64,000 nucleotides of DNA from Rhipidocladum racemiflorum (GCA_036346355.1 CM070569.1:58242561-58306560); one strand, 5' to 3'; positions 31,839 through 43,823 are shown, numbered from the stretch's first letter. Notes: a model not told the origin generated them from the letters alone. Numbers and translations: made by a program.

Positions 31839-33640
31839 TGTGAAATCATGTGCCGAAAAATTAGCTTAGAATTGAATTTGCAGGATGTGTTTTGTGCATG
31901 TGCATGTGGTTCTTTTAGCGCCGGACTGAATTTCACAAAAACAGTAAATTTCGCATTGGCACCGGACCAAAGTTTCAGAAAATAGTAAGTTCCCATTTTA
32001 CGCCGGACCAAACTTTTGGTCCGTGGTGAACAGCATCTGCGCCGGACCAAAATTTGCTCTTAAGCGCCGGACCAAGTTTTCTCAGTTGGCGCCGGACCAT
32101 GTTTTCGCATCTACACCGGACCAAAGTTTTGGTTCGTCATGAACGGCGATTTGAAAATTTTTTTTTAATGTGTACGCCGGACTGATTTTTGTTTAGTCCG
32201 TCGTGAACATGTTTTGTACCGGACCAAGTTTTACAAAAACAGTAAGCTTCTATGTTACGCCGGACCATGCACGCCGGACCAAATTCTTGGTCCGTCGAGA
32301 ACGTGTTTTTGAACATGTTTTCTTTGAATTGAACTGAGACTTTCGCATGTACGCCGGACCAAATATTTGGTCCGTCGTGAGCTGCGCCGGACCGATGTTT
32401 GGTCCGGCGTGAATGGTTTTTTGCTCGAGGTTGGTTTTTGTGATTTTGAAAATTGTTTGGTGATTGATTTGTGGTTATGAAATCTGTTTGAATTTCATAA
32501 TGCATGTTTTGAACTTATGCAATGCTCATGTGAGTATTTGCATAGACTAATGTTGAGTCAAGTCGCAGACTTGTGCTCGGAATCGTTTTGTGTGTTTGTT
32601 CATGTGTAGGTGTTGCTCGAGGGCGAATGTGGTCGATGACGGGACCGAAACTAGGTTCATGGAGGAACTGAGGTTCGGGACTAGGTTCAAGGAGGAACTG
32701 AGGTCTTGGTGGTCAAGGATGTCATGCGGGACATTCGGGCTAAGAGAATGGTGAACATGAAGAATGGTTAGTCACGTGAGTATGGCATGGTGGCCGTACG
32801 AGTGCAAGAGTTGTTAGTCACGTGAGTATGACTAGGTTGCCTTACGCGTGCAAGAGCTGTATTTGGCCAGGTTGGGCCAAGTGGAGTTATGTTGAATACA
32901 TACTCCTTCTAGGATTAGGAGTGTGACTCCTTCTAGGATTATGAGTAGGAATTGTATTCATGACTCTATATGTTTGCTCTGTATAAATAGGGGGAGGCGC
33001 CTCCTGTTTATACAATCCAGATATTGAGAGCTTAGAGCTTTGTTTTAGGGTTTGTACTCTTTTGATGGGAGTACTTTAGACAAAAGAAATAAATATCAAT
33101 TCTTCCAATCCTTGCGTGCTACAGTAACCACGTTGCTACAATGTTTCCTGTTTTGGTTCTTGTTTGCATGCTTGTTTTAATTCTAGATTGGTTTTTGTTC
33201 CTTGAGTTTGATCTTGTTTTGATCCATCAAAAACCTTTCTAGGGTATTGATTTAGGGTTCCTCAAAGTTTAGTTGATTAATCTTTTGTCATTCTTATTTA
33301 ATCTTGAAGTTTTGGTTAAATTAATTCTCGCCATCTTCTATCATAGCAAGCTTGCGAGGTTCATAACTTTTGATCCGTAAGTCCGATCGAGCTGATTCTT
33401 TTTGGGATTGATTCATATTGGAATCTAGTTTCTTGCATCCAAATTTTAGATTGATACGAAGGTTAGATCTCCGAGAATTCATGTTTTAACGAACGTGTGT
33501 CAATCTGTTTTTGTCCAATATGAAGCAATTATTTGGTTCCGTTTTGGGGTGAATTTTTAATAGATCAAAAATTTGATTTTAACTTCCACACAATCATTCA
33601 CCCCCCTCTAATTGCTATATTCGTATACTTTGATCCTACA
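31839..33640 (+). repeat. Solo LTR, SIRE-type (1802 bp)
   Basis: Starts TGTGAAATCATGTG and ends TTTGATCCTACA, the reverse complement of the 17931/23970 LTR ends. TATA box TATAAATA at 32982-32989. The CGGACCAA/TTGGTCCG array covers 31910-32420. Flanks ACTTA (31834-31838) and GCTTA (33641-33645) match at four of five bases, an aged target duplication. No internal element sequence is nearby, so it is a solo LTR left by LTR-LTR recombination. Confidence 0.87.
32982..32989 (+). promoter_or_regulatory. TATA box of the solo SIRE-type LTR
   Basis: TATAAATA in CTGTATAAATAGGGGG, downstream of the U3 motif array. The equivalent boxes in the minus-strand copies are degraded to TTTAAATA. Confidence 0.7.
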
Positions 33641-34189
33641 GCTTACAACTATCAGAACATGAATTTAGTTATGTTTGTCGGACTTATAGTAAAATGCTAA
33701 GTGAACGAAGGTAAATGTTATTGTAATAGATGATAAAATCAAATAAGAACCACTTGTAAAATGTTATGCATCTGTTCAATAGTAAACATTTTACACATAT
33801 CAGTAATTTGATCTTCATTTGGCAATAAATCACTTTCATCATGTGAAGTCCTAAAAAAATATGCATAAGTTTTGGAAAAATCTCAAAAAAAATTACCATA
33901 CGTAAGGAAGGTAAGGTTCTACAACCGTGTAAAATTTGAAGACAAATCAATCTCATTTGAAAGTTAGGGCTGAATCAAAGAAAGAAATATTCGTGTACAA
34001 ACTAGAAGTAGCATTTATTAGTCATTTAGTAGTTGGGCTGCTATGGACTATTCGATTGTGTAGAGTGGCTCGATCGGTCTGTATTAAATAGCTAAAGAGT
34101 AGTATAGCCTATTCTACACGCAATTGTAGAATAGCATCTATGTGTATGTATGTGTGTGCCGCCATATATCCGTCATATCTTTGATATAC
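33641..34189. other. AT-rich intergenic DNA, no gene seen
   Basis: About 550 bases with short frames only. A segment at about 33850-33960 weakly resembles the foldback arm at 34240-34340. Confidence 0.5.
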
Positions 34190-34545
34190 AGTGTGAAAAC
34201 CATCTATATTGTAAACCATGAAAAACGTGTCTTCAGAGTTTCCAAAAATTTTTAAAAAATAATAACTATATGTAGATGAGGTGGTGTCCTTTAATCATGC
34301 AAAACTTCAAGGCCAAAATCAAACTCATTTGCAAGAACGAACAAGACAAATTATGTATGAATAGTGGCAAATCACTGCTCACTAAGAATTTTTTAAAAAA
34401 ACGTCTTGCGAATAAGATTGAGTTTGGTCCTCATATTTTGCATAGTAAAAAAATATCACATTTTCTACATATGGTGTTTTTCTTGAAATTATCGAAAACT
34501 CCTACGTGTTTTTGACATTTGGATGATTTTCACCGTACATGCAAA
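34190..34545. repeat. Foldback / inverted-repeat element
   Basis: The left arm (about 34190-34345) contains ATGCAAAACTTCAAGGCCAA and CATTTGCAAGAACG. The right arm (about 34390-34545) read on the minus strand contains ATGCAAAATATGAGGACCAA and TATTCGCAAGACG in the same order, with GTGAAAA-type ends. The arms are imperfect (roughly 65-75 % by eye). It looks like an old foldback MITE; no clear duplication was found. Confidence 0.55.
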
Positions 34546-34644
34546 CCATGTCGTTACTGTGTTTTTTTTCTTCTTAATCTCTGTAAAATGCGAGTTTGGT
34601 GAGCAGCACAGCCTGTAGTTGTTAGTTTGAGTAGGGGTGGGCAG

Positions 34645-34790
34645 AAAAAACCGAAAACCGAAAAACCGAACCGAAATAGCCGAAATTATCGGTTTTTTCG
34701 GTTTTTGGAGTTCGGTTCGGTTTTGGTTCTAGTATAGATCGGTTTTTCTTGTTCGGTTCGGTTTCTAGAGCCTAGAAACCGAAGAACCGT
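34645..34790. repeat. Left subterminal ACCGAA / TTCGGTT repeats of the hAT element
   Basis: Many copies of AACCGAA and CGGTTTTT in both orientations directly inside the left inverted repeat. The right end has the matching set at 39335-39490. Confidence 0.85.
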
Positions 34791-35242
34791 TCATCCCAAA
34801 CTTAGAAGAGGGGAAGGGGCAGTGGGGCGGTGCACGGGTGCAGTGGACGGGGAGGGAGCAACCGAGCAAGGCCCGCCAGCGGTCTTTTGCGGTTTTGCCT
34901 GATCGCCTGATCGGTTTGCTCAGTCGCCCCAGCCGCCAGAGCCCCAATCTCCAGACAGCGCCCTAACCCTAGGAAGTCGCCGCCGGTCGGCACGTCCCCT
35001 CCCAGACGGCGCCGCCTTGCCGCTCCCCCTCCCTAGCCCGGTGCAGTGCAACCCGTGCTCCGCGGCGTCTGCGCCGTCCGTGCTCCCCGTCCCGCGCCAC
35101 CCCTCGCCGCCGGAGCTCCCTGTCGGCGCCGCCCGTGCTCCCCATCCTCTGCGCCGCCCCTCGTGCGTCGCGCGCTGGTGCTCCCCCGTCCACAGTGCCC
35201 GTGCTCTCCCAGTGCCCGGTGGCAGCAGCAAGACCACAGATC

Positions 35243-37945
35243 CAATGGCGCCCGAATCTACACGTTCTAGTGTAAGTCTTTGATTGATATCCTTGCTTTG
35301 TTGTTCGATTTGGAGGTTCCATTCTCTGATTTGTTTTAGGTCATGCTCAATGTGCAGGCGGCTGAATCACCTAGGACAGAGGAGGGTGACGAGGTGGCGG
35401 TGGCTGAGCAGACAGAGGGTGACGAGGTCAATGAGAAGAAGGTGGTGAAGAAAAGGAAGGCAATTGCACCAAGGTCAGATGTGTGGGAGAATTTCACCAA
35501 GATTCTGGAAGGAGATGTTGCAAAGAAGGCCAAGTGCAACCATTGTGGGCGTGAGCTTCGCTGTGAATCAAAACTGAATGGTACATCTTCGCTAAGCTCT
35601 CACCTCAAAATCTGCAAACGTAATCCTAATAGGAATAAAGACCCTAAGCAACCACCTTGCAAGTAGAAGCGGTAGCGGGGGATAGTACAATTTCCACTTG
35701 GAGGTTTGATCCTGATGGTATTAGAGAATGTGTTGCTGAAATGGTAATTATAGATGAACTGCCATTTTCATTTCCTGAGAAGGAAGGTTTCAAAAGGCTA
35801 ATGACCAAGTCTTGTCCACGTTTCACTGTGCCATCTAGAAGAACAGTAACTAGGGACTGTGTTCGCATTTACAACAATCAAAAAGCAAACCTCAAAAAAT
35901 TTCTTAAGGATTCCTGTGAAAGAGTTTCTATCACAACCGACACGTGGACTTCGAACACTCAACAAAGTTACATGTGTGTCACTGCACATTTCATTGACAA
36001 TGATTGGAAGCTCCATAAAAGATTATTGGTTTTCTTGGTAAAGGGCCACAAGGGGATGACATTGGAAAATCATTAGAGAAATGTTTGGTAGAGTGGGGAA
36101 TAGAGAAGATTTTCTCTATAATGATTGATAATGCTAGTGCTAATGACACCGCTCTAAGTTACATGAGGAAGGTTCTAAATAAAGACAGTGGTAGTATTGC
36201 TAAAGGCAAGTTTCTTCACATGCGTTGTGCTGCACATATCATTAATTTGATAGTTTGTGATGGTCTGAAGGAAGTATCACTTTCAATTCAGCGTGTTCGT
36301 GCTGCTGTTAAATTTATTAAGAGTTCTCCAACTAGATTGGCTAAGTTTAAGACATGTGTTGAGTTGGCTAAAGTGGACAGCAAAGCATTTTTGACTCTGG
36401 ATGTTTGTACTAGATGGAATTCTACATACCTTATGCTAAATTCTGCTATAACCTATGAGCATGCATTTGAAAGGTATAATGAGGAGGACCCATACTACTT
36501 CATAGAATTATCAGGTGCAAAAGGTCCTGGAATTCCAGAAACTATAGACTGGGATAATGCTAAAAAGATGGTTGAGTTTCTAGGACATTTCTATAGGCTC
36601 ACTCTCCATGTTTCTGCCACACAACATGTCACATCTAACATTCTATTCCATGAAATTGTTGATGTATTGCTGTTGATGAGAGAGTGGTGCCATAGTGATG
36701 ACGGTATGCGCAATGAGATGGGCCAAAGGATGTTAGAAAAATTCTATAAGTATTGGGGAGATAAAGACAAGGTCAATATGATCATTTTTATTCTTTGTTG
36801 CACTTGATCCAAGGTATAAGCTCTCCAAGTATACAAACATAGGTATCTTGGGAATGTTTGGTGAGCAGCAAGGAAAAGAAGTTTGGGAAATTTTAAATGA
36901 TACTTTTCGTTGTTTATTTGAGGAGTATAGAAAGTTATATGCTCCAAATGAAAAGGCTCCACAATCTGGAGAATTGCGTAACTAGGTGATGGGAGCAATA
37001 GGTATAAGTCATTGGTTGCAAAGAAGATGAGATTGAGCAGTTGTGGAATGGGCACAAACAAATCTGAACTTGACAAGTACCTAGGCGAAGACAACGAAGA
37101 AGTAGGGATGGCAAAAATACCCGTGGGTCCGGGTACCCGTGGGTACCCGACCCGATGGGTCCGGGTCCGGGTCCCAGTTTGGACCCACGGGTATGTTATT
37201 TCGGTCCGGTTCGGTCCGGTCCGGTCCGGTCTCATTTTGGACCCGTGGGTACCTGCACCGGACCCGACAAGAAAATATCCATTGTATAAAATAGAATTGT
37301 AGATAACAAATATCATCTATTGTTGCTTATTGTTGCTTTGTTATTATATGCATGTAGTCTATTTCTTAATCCGAGTACTAAATGAAAATATTTGCCTTAA
37401 AATTTAATCAAATCCTATAAACTTTAGCTACTCGAACAAATAAAAATAGAATTATATTTTCGGTCCGGTAATTGCTCGTCCGCACTACGTCCGGTCCGGG
37501 TCCGGGTCCGAGTTTGGACCCGTGACTAACTTCGGGTCCGGGTCCGGGTCCGGGTCCAAACTTCGGGTCTCGGGTCCGGGTCCACGGAGGTTGGACCCGG
37601 AGGTACCCGGACCCGTTGCCATCCCTACGAAGAAGACAGTGCTGATTTTGATATTCTTGCTTGGTGGAAGTGCAATTCTCCTAGATTTCCAGTGCTATCT
37701 CACTTGGCTCGTGATGTCTTAGCTATTCCCATATCAACGGTTGCATCTGAGTCGGCTTTCAGCACTAGTGGTCGTGTTCTCGATGATTTTAGGAGCTCGC
37801 TCACTCCTTTTATGGTTGAATGTCTTATTTGTGGTCAAGATTGGTTGCGACGATCTCATCCCACAAAGAATGAAGAAGATATTGCTGATTTGACCAAAAT
37901 TGAGGAAGGTACTCAGCTTACTGTATTGTTTTTTTTCTATTAATA
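35243..37945 (+). pseudogene. hAT transposase (BED finger, RICESLEEPER-like), frameshifted and split by an insertion
   Basis: The transposase would cut and rejoin the element at its inverted repeats. In order: a possible first exon ATGGCGCCCGAATC at 35244 with a GTAAGT donor at 35272; BED zinc finger at 35480-35620 (VWENFTKILEG, KCNHCGREL, GTSSLSSHLKIC); the catalytic region at 35657-36807 in two frames (SITTDTWTSNTQQSYMCVTA, FSIMIDNASANDTAL, LDVCTRWNSTYLML); ALDPRYKLSKY at about 36800-36830 in a third frame. The C-terminal hAT dimerisation domain is at 37620-37850 (LAWWKCNSPRFPVLSHLARD, VASESAFSTSGRV). Frameshifts lie near 35650, 36050 and 36785, and a stop at about 36984. The 525-bp insertion at 37103 splits it before the dimerisation domain. 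Non-functional in this reading. Confidence 0.88.
37103..37627. mobile_element. Non-autonomous hAT-type element (525 bp) inside the transposase gene
   Basis: Ends TAGGGATGGCAA / TTGCCATCCCTA, perfect 12-bp inverted repeats, with an 8-bp duplication CGAAGAAG at 37095-37102 and 37628-37635. The subterminal parts are GGGTCCGGGTCC / ACCCGTGGGTACCC repeats; the middle is AT-rich. No coding capacity. It entered the host hAT element after that one was in place. Confidence 0.93.
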
Positions 37946-39334
37946 TCTTTCCTTAACTATTTAGGATGTAAATTTAAAGCCTTTTTTATTTCCAGCTATA
38001 CTTGTGCAAGAGAAAGGAAGTTCTTCCAAGGATTGCACATCTAAGTCAGTCACCAAGCCTACTAAGTAGAGAAATGTGGTGAGTTTCTGGTATATTAGGT
38101 TTCAACTCTTTTCATTTTTCATGTGTGTACTGGATTGGTTTGTTGCATATAAAATCATATCGTTGGTATAACTGTATCTTTCTACCAAAGATCTTCATTC
38201 TGGTAAAGTTTTCCTTTTTACTAGGCGAAAAAGGCTAGCATTTCATGGTGAGAAGATAGCATTTTGTACAAACAGGAATCTATATTACTTTGATGCTCCT
38301 GTACAACCATTCCATTTTGACAAACTGACAAGTTAACTATAATCACGAAAGTGCCTTTGGTTACAATGAAATTCTTGAATTGCATCTTCAGGAAAGCAGA
38401 AGCCACCCCGTGCTGTATAAGAGAGTGAGAGATTGTAGTGTATAACAGAAGCATATGTACTCTAGCAAGGGCGTAGGAAACAGATGGAATGATTTGCTTA
38501 AGCTGGCCATCATGAACCTACAAAAGTAACTGTGCATGATATGGATGTGAAGCAAGATAGCAGCAACATTTGTTTGATCGGCATCATACGAAAAGAAATG
38601 AACAAATTTGATAGCACCAACTGCATGCTGTGTTTGCACTATAAATGAGTTTAGAGTAGTTGTTGGAATTTATGGTAGAGAGAGTTGGAGACATACAGCT
38701 ATCCAGCCACATTCCATTTGTTTATACGAATTGCTTTACACGTACGCCTTGCTTTTGATCTAGCGACCAAGAATTTCTTTATATGAATGATAACTGTCTT
38801 TTTGTTCCTATTTCCTTACGATTTACAGCTCACGCTATCACAGAAACTAACTTTCAACGATCAAACTAACCTGCAGACATATATTGCATGAATTGGTCTT
38901 GTCCACACAGGCTGGTGCATCCATGCATGCTTTTCTAATCAAGGAGTGCTTGATCGCTTCGTTCCACACAAGCTGAGGCTCTACACTACAAAGTCCATTT
39001 CAATTGAATTGCTACTATTATTTGCATGTTTGATGTACTGTTTCATCTATGTATGAGTCATGTGTATCAGTGTATGAGATTATATGGTCCCCTTTGATTT
39101 CTGGACATGTAATGTTCTATGTATGAGTCAATTTGCTGAATTGGTCCCTTTGAAGTTTGATTCTAGTCTTCTGGACATGTAAAATGTTCTCGACATTTAT
39201 GTTCTATGCATTCTGGACATGTAATGTTAAGAGTCGGTGAGTGTTATTGTCTTATTGATCCCTTTGAAGTTTGATGTTTTGGACATGTAATGTTCTATAT
39301 TTTGGACATGTAATGTGGTCCTTTTGAAGTTCGG
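37946..39334 (+). other. 3' part of the hAT element, no gene seen
   Basis: About 1.4 kb between the end of the transposase and the right subterminal repeats. It has degenerate repeats of GGACATGTAATGTTCTA at 39105-39315. A possible last small exon of the transposase near 37995-38070 cannot be settled. Confidence 0.5.
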
Positions 39335-39507
39335 TTAAAAACCGAAAACCGAAAAAACCGAACCGATTTTTTTTTGTTAATATAGTTCGGTTTGTAAAAT
39401 TTGTAGACATATTTCGGTTTTTGGTTTTCGAAAACCGAAGTTTCGAAAAACCGATTAAACCGAACCGAATTAACCGAATAAACCGAATGCCCACCCCTAA
39501 GTTTGAG

Positions 39508-39990
39508 CACAAGAGACATGAGAGCCAACGGATACCAGGCCCACCATGTGCCTACCTCCATGTTACAGCGTTGTTAATCTATCTCCATGTGCCTACCTAT
39601 CTAATATCAGGTTTTGTTTGGGAGACGAGGTAGTTCAGAATTTTTTTAAAAAAAATGTAGGTATCCAAGCGTGTTGCGATTTAGTTGGCAAATATGCTGC
39701 GTGCTTTGTTTTACAGCTCTTTTAAGCACACTAAATTTAATATAGATTTTTTATTTTTTTTATTTAATGGATCAATTAGTTATTATCTATTATATTTATT
39801 CCGATAGTATAATAGAAATATTCATAACAAATAGATGACTAGATTTAATTTTTAATACCTATTATATACTACCGATATAATACACCGTAAAATTTCTCTT
39901 ATTTTACTACTAGATAATTAGATCCAAGTGTCGTAATCCAACTTGGTAGAAACAAACGGAGGAGGATTGGTTAATTAATAGTGTTTACTA
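39508..39990. other. AT-rich DNA with a possible degenerate MITE at about 39607-39960
   Basis: GGTTTTGTTTGGGAGACGAGG near 39609 and the complement of CTTGGTAGAAACAAACGGAG near 39940 could be degenerate inverted ends. Similarity is short. No gene. Confidence 0.35.
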
Positions 39991-40658
39991 AGAGCAAGTA
40001 TAATAACAAAACTCACTACTTACTCTATCTCTTATCCATGTCATCTAGAGTAAGCACTAAAACCAATTTCTACAACAACTATCTCCAAAAGTTGGATTCA
40101 GATGCTGTGCAATAACTATCCCTTTTCTCTTGTATATAAATAAGTTACCTATATTCGTGTGCAAAGCTAGCAACTAAAGCCAACCTTTAGAGATAACTAT
40201 TGTACAAAAGAGACAATAGCAAAGCCACTGGTTACTCCATTTCCCATCCATATCATCTACGGTAAACAAAAAAAGCTAGCTACAGGAACATAAATAATCT
40301 ATCTATGTTCCGTGCAAAGCTGGCTATGGGAGCATATGAGAGAGAAGAGAGATGGCTCTTATTTAGAGCAAGTACAATAGCAAAGCCCGCTACTTTCTCT
40401 ATCTCTCATCTATCTCATCAAGAGTAAGCAAAAAGTCAGATTGTAGAATAAGTGTCTCTAAAGATCGTCTCTAGATGTTATGCAATAACTATCTCTTCTC
40501 TGTTATACATAAATAATCTACCTATGCTCTCGTGTAAATCTGGCTCTTATTTAAGAGCCAGCTCTCTTCTCTCTCCTCTCTTCTCACTATTTCACATAGA
40601 CTAAAACTGATATATACAAACTAAAAGCCAGCTACAATAATTTTATTGTCCATGCTTA
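39991..40658. repeat. Cluster of related MITE-like repeats (AGAGCAAGTATAATAG family)
   Basis: AGAGCAAGTATAATAACAAA at 39991, ACAATAGCAAAGCCACTGG at 40213 and AGAGCAAGTACAATAGCAAA at 40375 begin three related segments. Each runs through text like CTACTTTCTCTATCTCTCATC and TAAATAATCTACCTATG. The right end AATTTTATTGTCCATGCTTA roughly inverts the start. AGAGCAAGTATAATAG ends are common in grass MITEs. Probably nested or tandem copies; the class is not certain. Confidence 0.6.
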
Positions 40659-40913
40659 AAAAAGATGGGCACACGGTACATTTACAAGGTCAGCCAATAG
40701 CCTGTCTTCTCCGACCGGGAACGAATGGCATGAAGTCATCTTGGTGCGATATGGTTTAACTTAGGCAACTTGGATTACGCATCGGGGCATATAAAATACA
40801 AGTACTTACATATGTGTTTTGAAAAATAATATATTCATGGTATTGAGCATATAAAAGTCATTTTCTCTAATATAAACATCTATTTTGTAGGTGCCTACAT
40901 GTTATATTATCTA

Positions 40914-41173
40914 CTCTCTCTGGTCACAAATAGTTATCGTTTTGAATATAGATGCAAACTTTTGAAACCTTGATGGTTAATATATTTTTAAATATTTAAA
41001 TTAGATACATACAAATCGTACATATAGATTTGTCCCAAAAAGCAATTTTATAATATAATAATTATACTGGGTTTTATAAATATGTTATAATAGAAATTAG
41101 TGGTCAAAGCTATGTTTTAGAGACTGTGTCGATATCGAAAACGAAAAATATTTGTGATCGGAGGGGGAGGGAG
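40914..41173. mobile_element. Stowaway-like MITE, 260 bp
   Basis: Starts CTCTCTCTGGTCACAAATAG and ends with the inverted version ATTTGTGATCGGAGG...GGGAG, flanked by TA on both sides (40912-40913, 41174-41175). CTCCCTC ends with a TA duplication mark Stowaway (Tc1/Mariner) MITEs. AT-rich interior without genes. Confidence 0.8.
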
Positions 41174-41214
41174 TAATGATTAGATATAGTTATACGCATA
41201 ATTACTCCCTCTAG

Positions 41215-41456
41215 TAGCAAATATTGGTCGTTTTAGATATAGATTTAGTTGAAGTTTTTAAATTTCGGTCGTCGGCATCTTTTTAAATATTAAAATTAGA
41301 TACAGAAAAATTATATGTATAGACTTATTTTTTAAAAAAAATTAATATTATAATTTTATTAGATTTTATAAATATATTATAATAGAAATAAAATCAAGGT
41401 TATATTTCCGAAATCGCATGGACATCTAAAAAAGATAACTATTTGTTACCGAAGAA
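41215..41456. mobile_element. Stowaway-like MITE, second copy, right end decayed
   Basis: CTCCCTCTAGTAGCAAATATTGG follows TA at 41213-41214. The interior parallels the 40914 copy (TTAAATATT, AATTAGATACA, TTTTATAAATATATTATAATAG). The inverted right end survives only as AACTATTTGTTACCGAAG. Confidence 0.65.
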
Positions 41457-43450
41457 TGTCAATGTTAAGCACCGGCAGGGGTGTTCGTGGTTTGGGTCCG
41501 ACTCGCCCAACCCATCGAATCGAACCAGCCAAACCAGCTTTCTAGATTATAGTACTCGGGTCTGGTCAGGTTACCACATAAACCGGCGAACCCGCCGACG
41601 GTGAGGAGTTGAGGAAAGTGATTTCGACAACGACCATGCAGCATCGGCGGCGGAGTTTTTCAGAATTTTGATTTGTCTTTTTTTGTAACTTCTAGCATAG
41701 GACGAATTTGATCATGAAATTTTATACGTAGATGGGGTAAGTTGAGATGTACATCCATGATTTTTTTTCAGAATTTTTTGAAACTTTTTTTAATAGGGTT
41801 GCACGAAAACTTTAATTGCACTGAATATGTTGCCGCCAACTCCCAGCTACTAAATACAACCCGCATACGCTTTTTTGTACACACCAACCCGCCAGTACAA
41901 AGCAACCCGTACAGCTTGTTCGGCTCATTTCACTTTCTCATCACGTTCCACCCAGTGGCGAAGTCGAGATGAAAATATAATGTAAGCTCAAAAGACTAAG
42001 ATAAATTAAGACAGGCATTAAAGATTGTCTTGTGCAATTGGAATTTATACATAATAAAAGAGAAACATAGCAAAAGGAGGAGAATACAATGAAGGTACCT
42101 TGCTAATGGAAAGGCATCCCACTTACATATGAATATGCGTCCAAAACAATCTGTGTACAAAATTTACAAAATTAGTGATACAATAGTAGATTGTAAATGA
42201 TTACAAACATTCCAATTGTAACTCTAGTCAAAGCCTTTTGGTTGAGTTGTGCTCTCATCGGTTAGAGAGTACTATTTGAATTGTTTATGAAATAATTACG
42301 CAAAGATCGTTTCTCTATTATTGTAGATCTGCAAACAAATTATACAACTATATTACTAACGAGATAATATAATATATATACCAGACCTCCATTATTGATT
42401 GATTGATTTATGGATTCGCCAGTTTGGAAAAACTGGGGTGGGGTGGGACCGTGGGAGGGGTGGGGTGGATTGGATCTGAGCATTAGCCTAAGTTGGGCTT
42501 TGTGAGATTCGGCAAAGGCCCACTTCTTTCTCCTCTGTTTCGGCCGAGGTCATGGCTGTCGAGCGTGGGGGGTATTAGCGGACAATGGATTGGAGCCTCC
42601 CCGTTAGATTACGCAGTGTCAAGAAGTGGCAAGAAGTGGCCAGTAAGCAAACAGCAGAACAACAAAGCATTGCGCAAGTGAAGTGCCAGAGATTCAGAGC
42701 TATCCAGGTTAAATGGAGTTGAATCTTTTGGATCTACTTTCCTAGCATCAGAACCAGGAACACTGCCATCCAGCAGAAAGAATGTCTATATCGGTATTTG
42801 TACTCCAGTCCTGTGAAAATCAGCAAGAACATCTTGATGGCGGCTGTTATTCAGTGTAGCGTGAGAAGCACCGTTTCTCAAACAAAAAGTTTTGTGAAAA
42901 ACTGTCACTTCATTCTCACTCATTTCCCGATTGAACGTTCAGTTTTTTTTTTTTACAAGAACCAGTCAAATGTTCAGTTACTCCGTCTTTCAAGGAGAAA
43001 AGTTTCAGCTACTTCTTGGGAGTTGAGACACGGTATCAGCAACAACATCTCCAGATTCATTGTTTACCTGCTTGCTAGACTGTATTTACAAACAAGATGC
43101 AGCTGTTAGCATTTGTTGATTGTTCCAATCTGAACGGTGAGGTGTGCAGCAGTCTCAGCGTGAGTCCGACAGTCAAGTCATTGAGCTCCATGGATACGCT
43201 TAGCTGAGGACATGAAAAAAAAACATCAACCAGTAAATTTTGGGAGCATACACAAAAGTAACCATCATACTCACAAATTCACAATCATCGAGCTGTTATT
43301 GTGAGAGACAGATGTTAATACGTGTGGTTATGCCAGAGAGATAAGGAAACATGTTCCTTTTTCACTACTGCACATAGTTAATTACAACGGATTTGGTATC
43401 AAGACGGAAGATAGGGTCCACATGTCTGACTATAGACTCCTCCGAGCAAG
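41457..43450. other. About 2 kb with no recognised gene or repeat
   Basis: Mixed composition. A GT-rich run (GGGGTGGGGTGGG) is at about 42434-42475. Short frames at 42493-42681 and 42798-43109 show no domain. It may be old, decayed repeat or unique intergenic DNA. Confidence 0.4.
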
Positions 43451-43455
43451 GGGCG
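43451..43455. repeat. Left target duplication of the solo Tekay-like LTR (GGGCG)
   Basis: GGGCG here and GGGTG at 46432-46436 flank the LTR. The single difference is C to T at a CG site, as expected from methyl-cytosine decay. Confidence 0.75.
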
Positions 43456-43823
43456 TGAAATACCCAAAAAATTCATAAGAAAATCCAAAACTTGATTGTT
43501 CTTGTTTCTGGTTTGAATTTAATTGGGATTTTGAGTTGGATTTGAAGCTTACCTGGGCCTCTCATTCTGGGGCTTCGGCCCGTCCCTCCCCTGGCCTGTT
43601 CCCACCGTGCGCCCGGTCCGTCGCCGCCGTCATGTCGTGGCTATTGCCCCGCACCATCTCACCTCGGACACCACGCTCGTCTGCCCCGGTCCCGTCTCAT
43701 TGCCACGCCACGCCTGCCTGCTCGCACACGCCCCGCGCCATGCCGACCGCTCAACCGCCCCCATCAATGCCCACTCCGCCGCCCATATAGGCCTCGCCGT
43801 CCTCCTCCCCCCCCCCCCCCCGC

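Larger units (their letters stand above)
34632..39499 (+). mobile_element. hAT-superfamily DNA transposon, 4.9 kb, complete ends, broken transposase
   Basis: Perfect 12-bp terminal inverted repeats TAGGGGTGGGCA / TGCCCACCCCTA and a perfect 8-bp target duplication AGTTTGAG (34624-34631, 39500-39507). Both subterminal regions are packed with ACCGAA/TTCGGTT repeats (34645-34790, 39335-39490), usual binding sites for hAT transposases. Inside, on the + strand, is a BED-finger/hAT dimerisation transposase with frameshifts, interrupted by a smaller hAT-type element at 37103. A GC-rich presumed promoter/5' leader covers 34800-35240. Confidence 0.93.

Noticed and set aside
35017..35322. GC-rich frames on both strands upstream of the hAT transposase
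   Set aside because: Composition-driven frames in the presumed promoter/leader; only the short ATG exon at 35244 has splice context.
41465..41600. CAGGGGTGTTCGTGG as a possible transposon end
   Set aside because: No inverted partner end or target duplication found.
43360..43400. CACTACTGCA as a CACTA-element end
   Set aside because: Single short match; no partner end, no subterminal repeats, no transposase.
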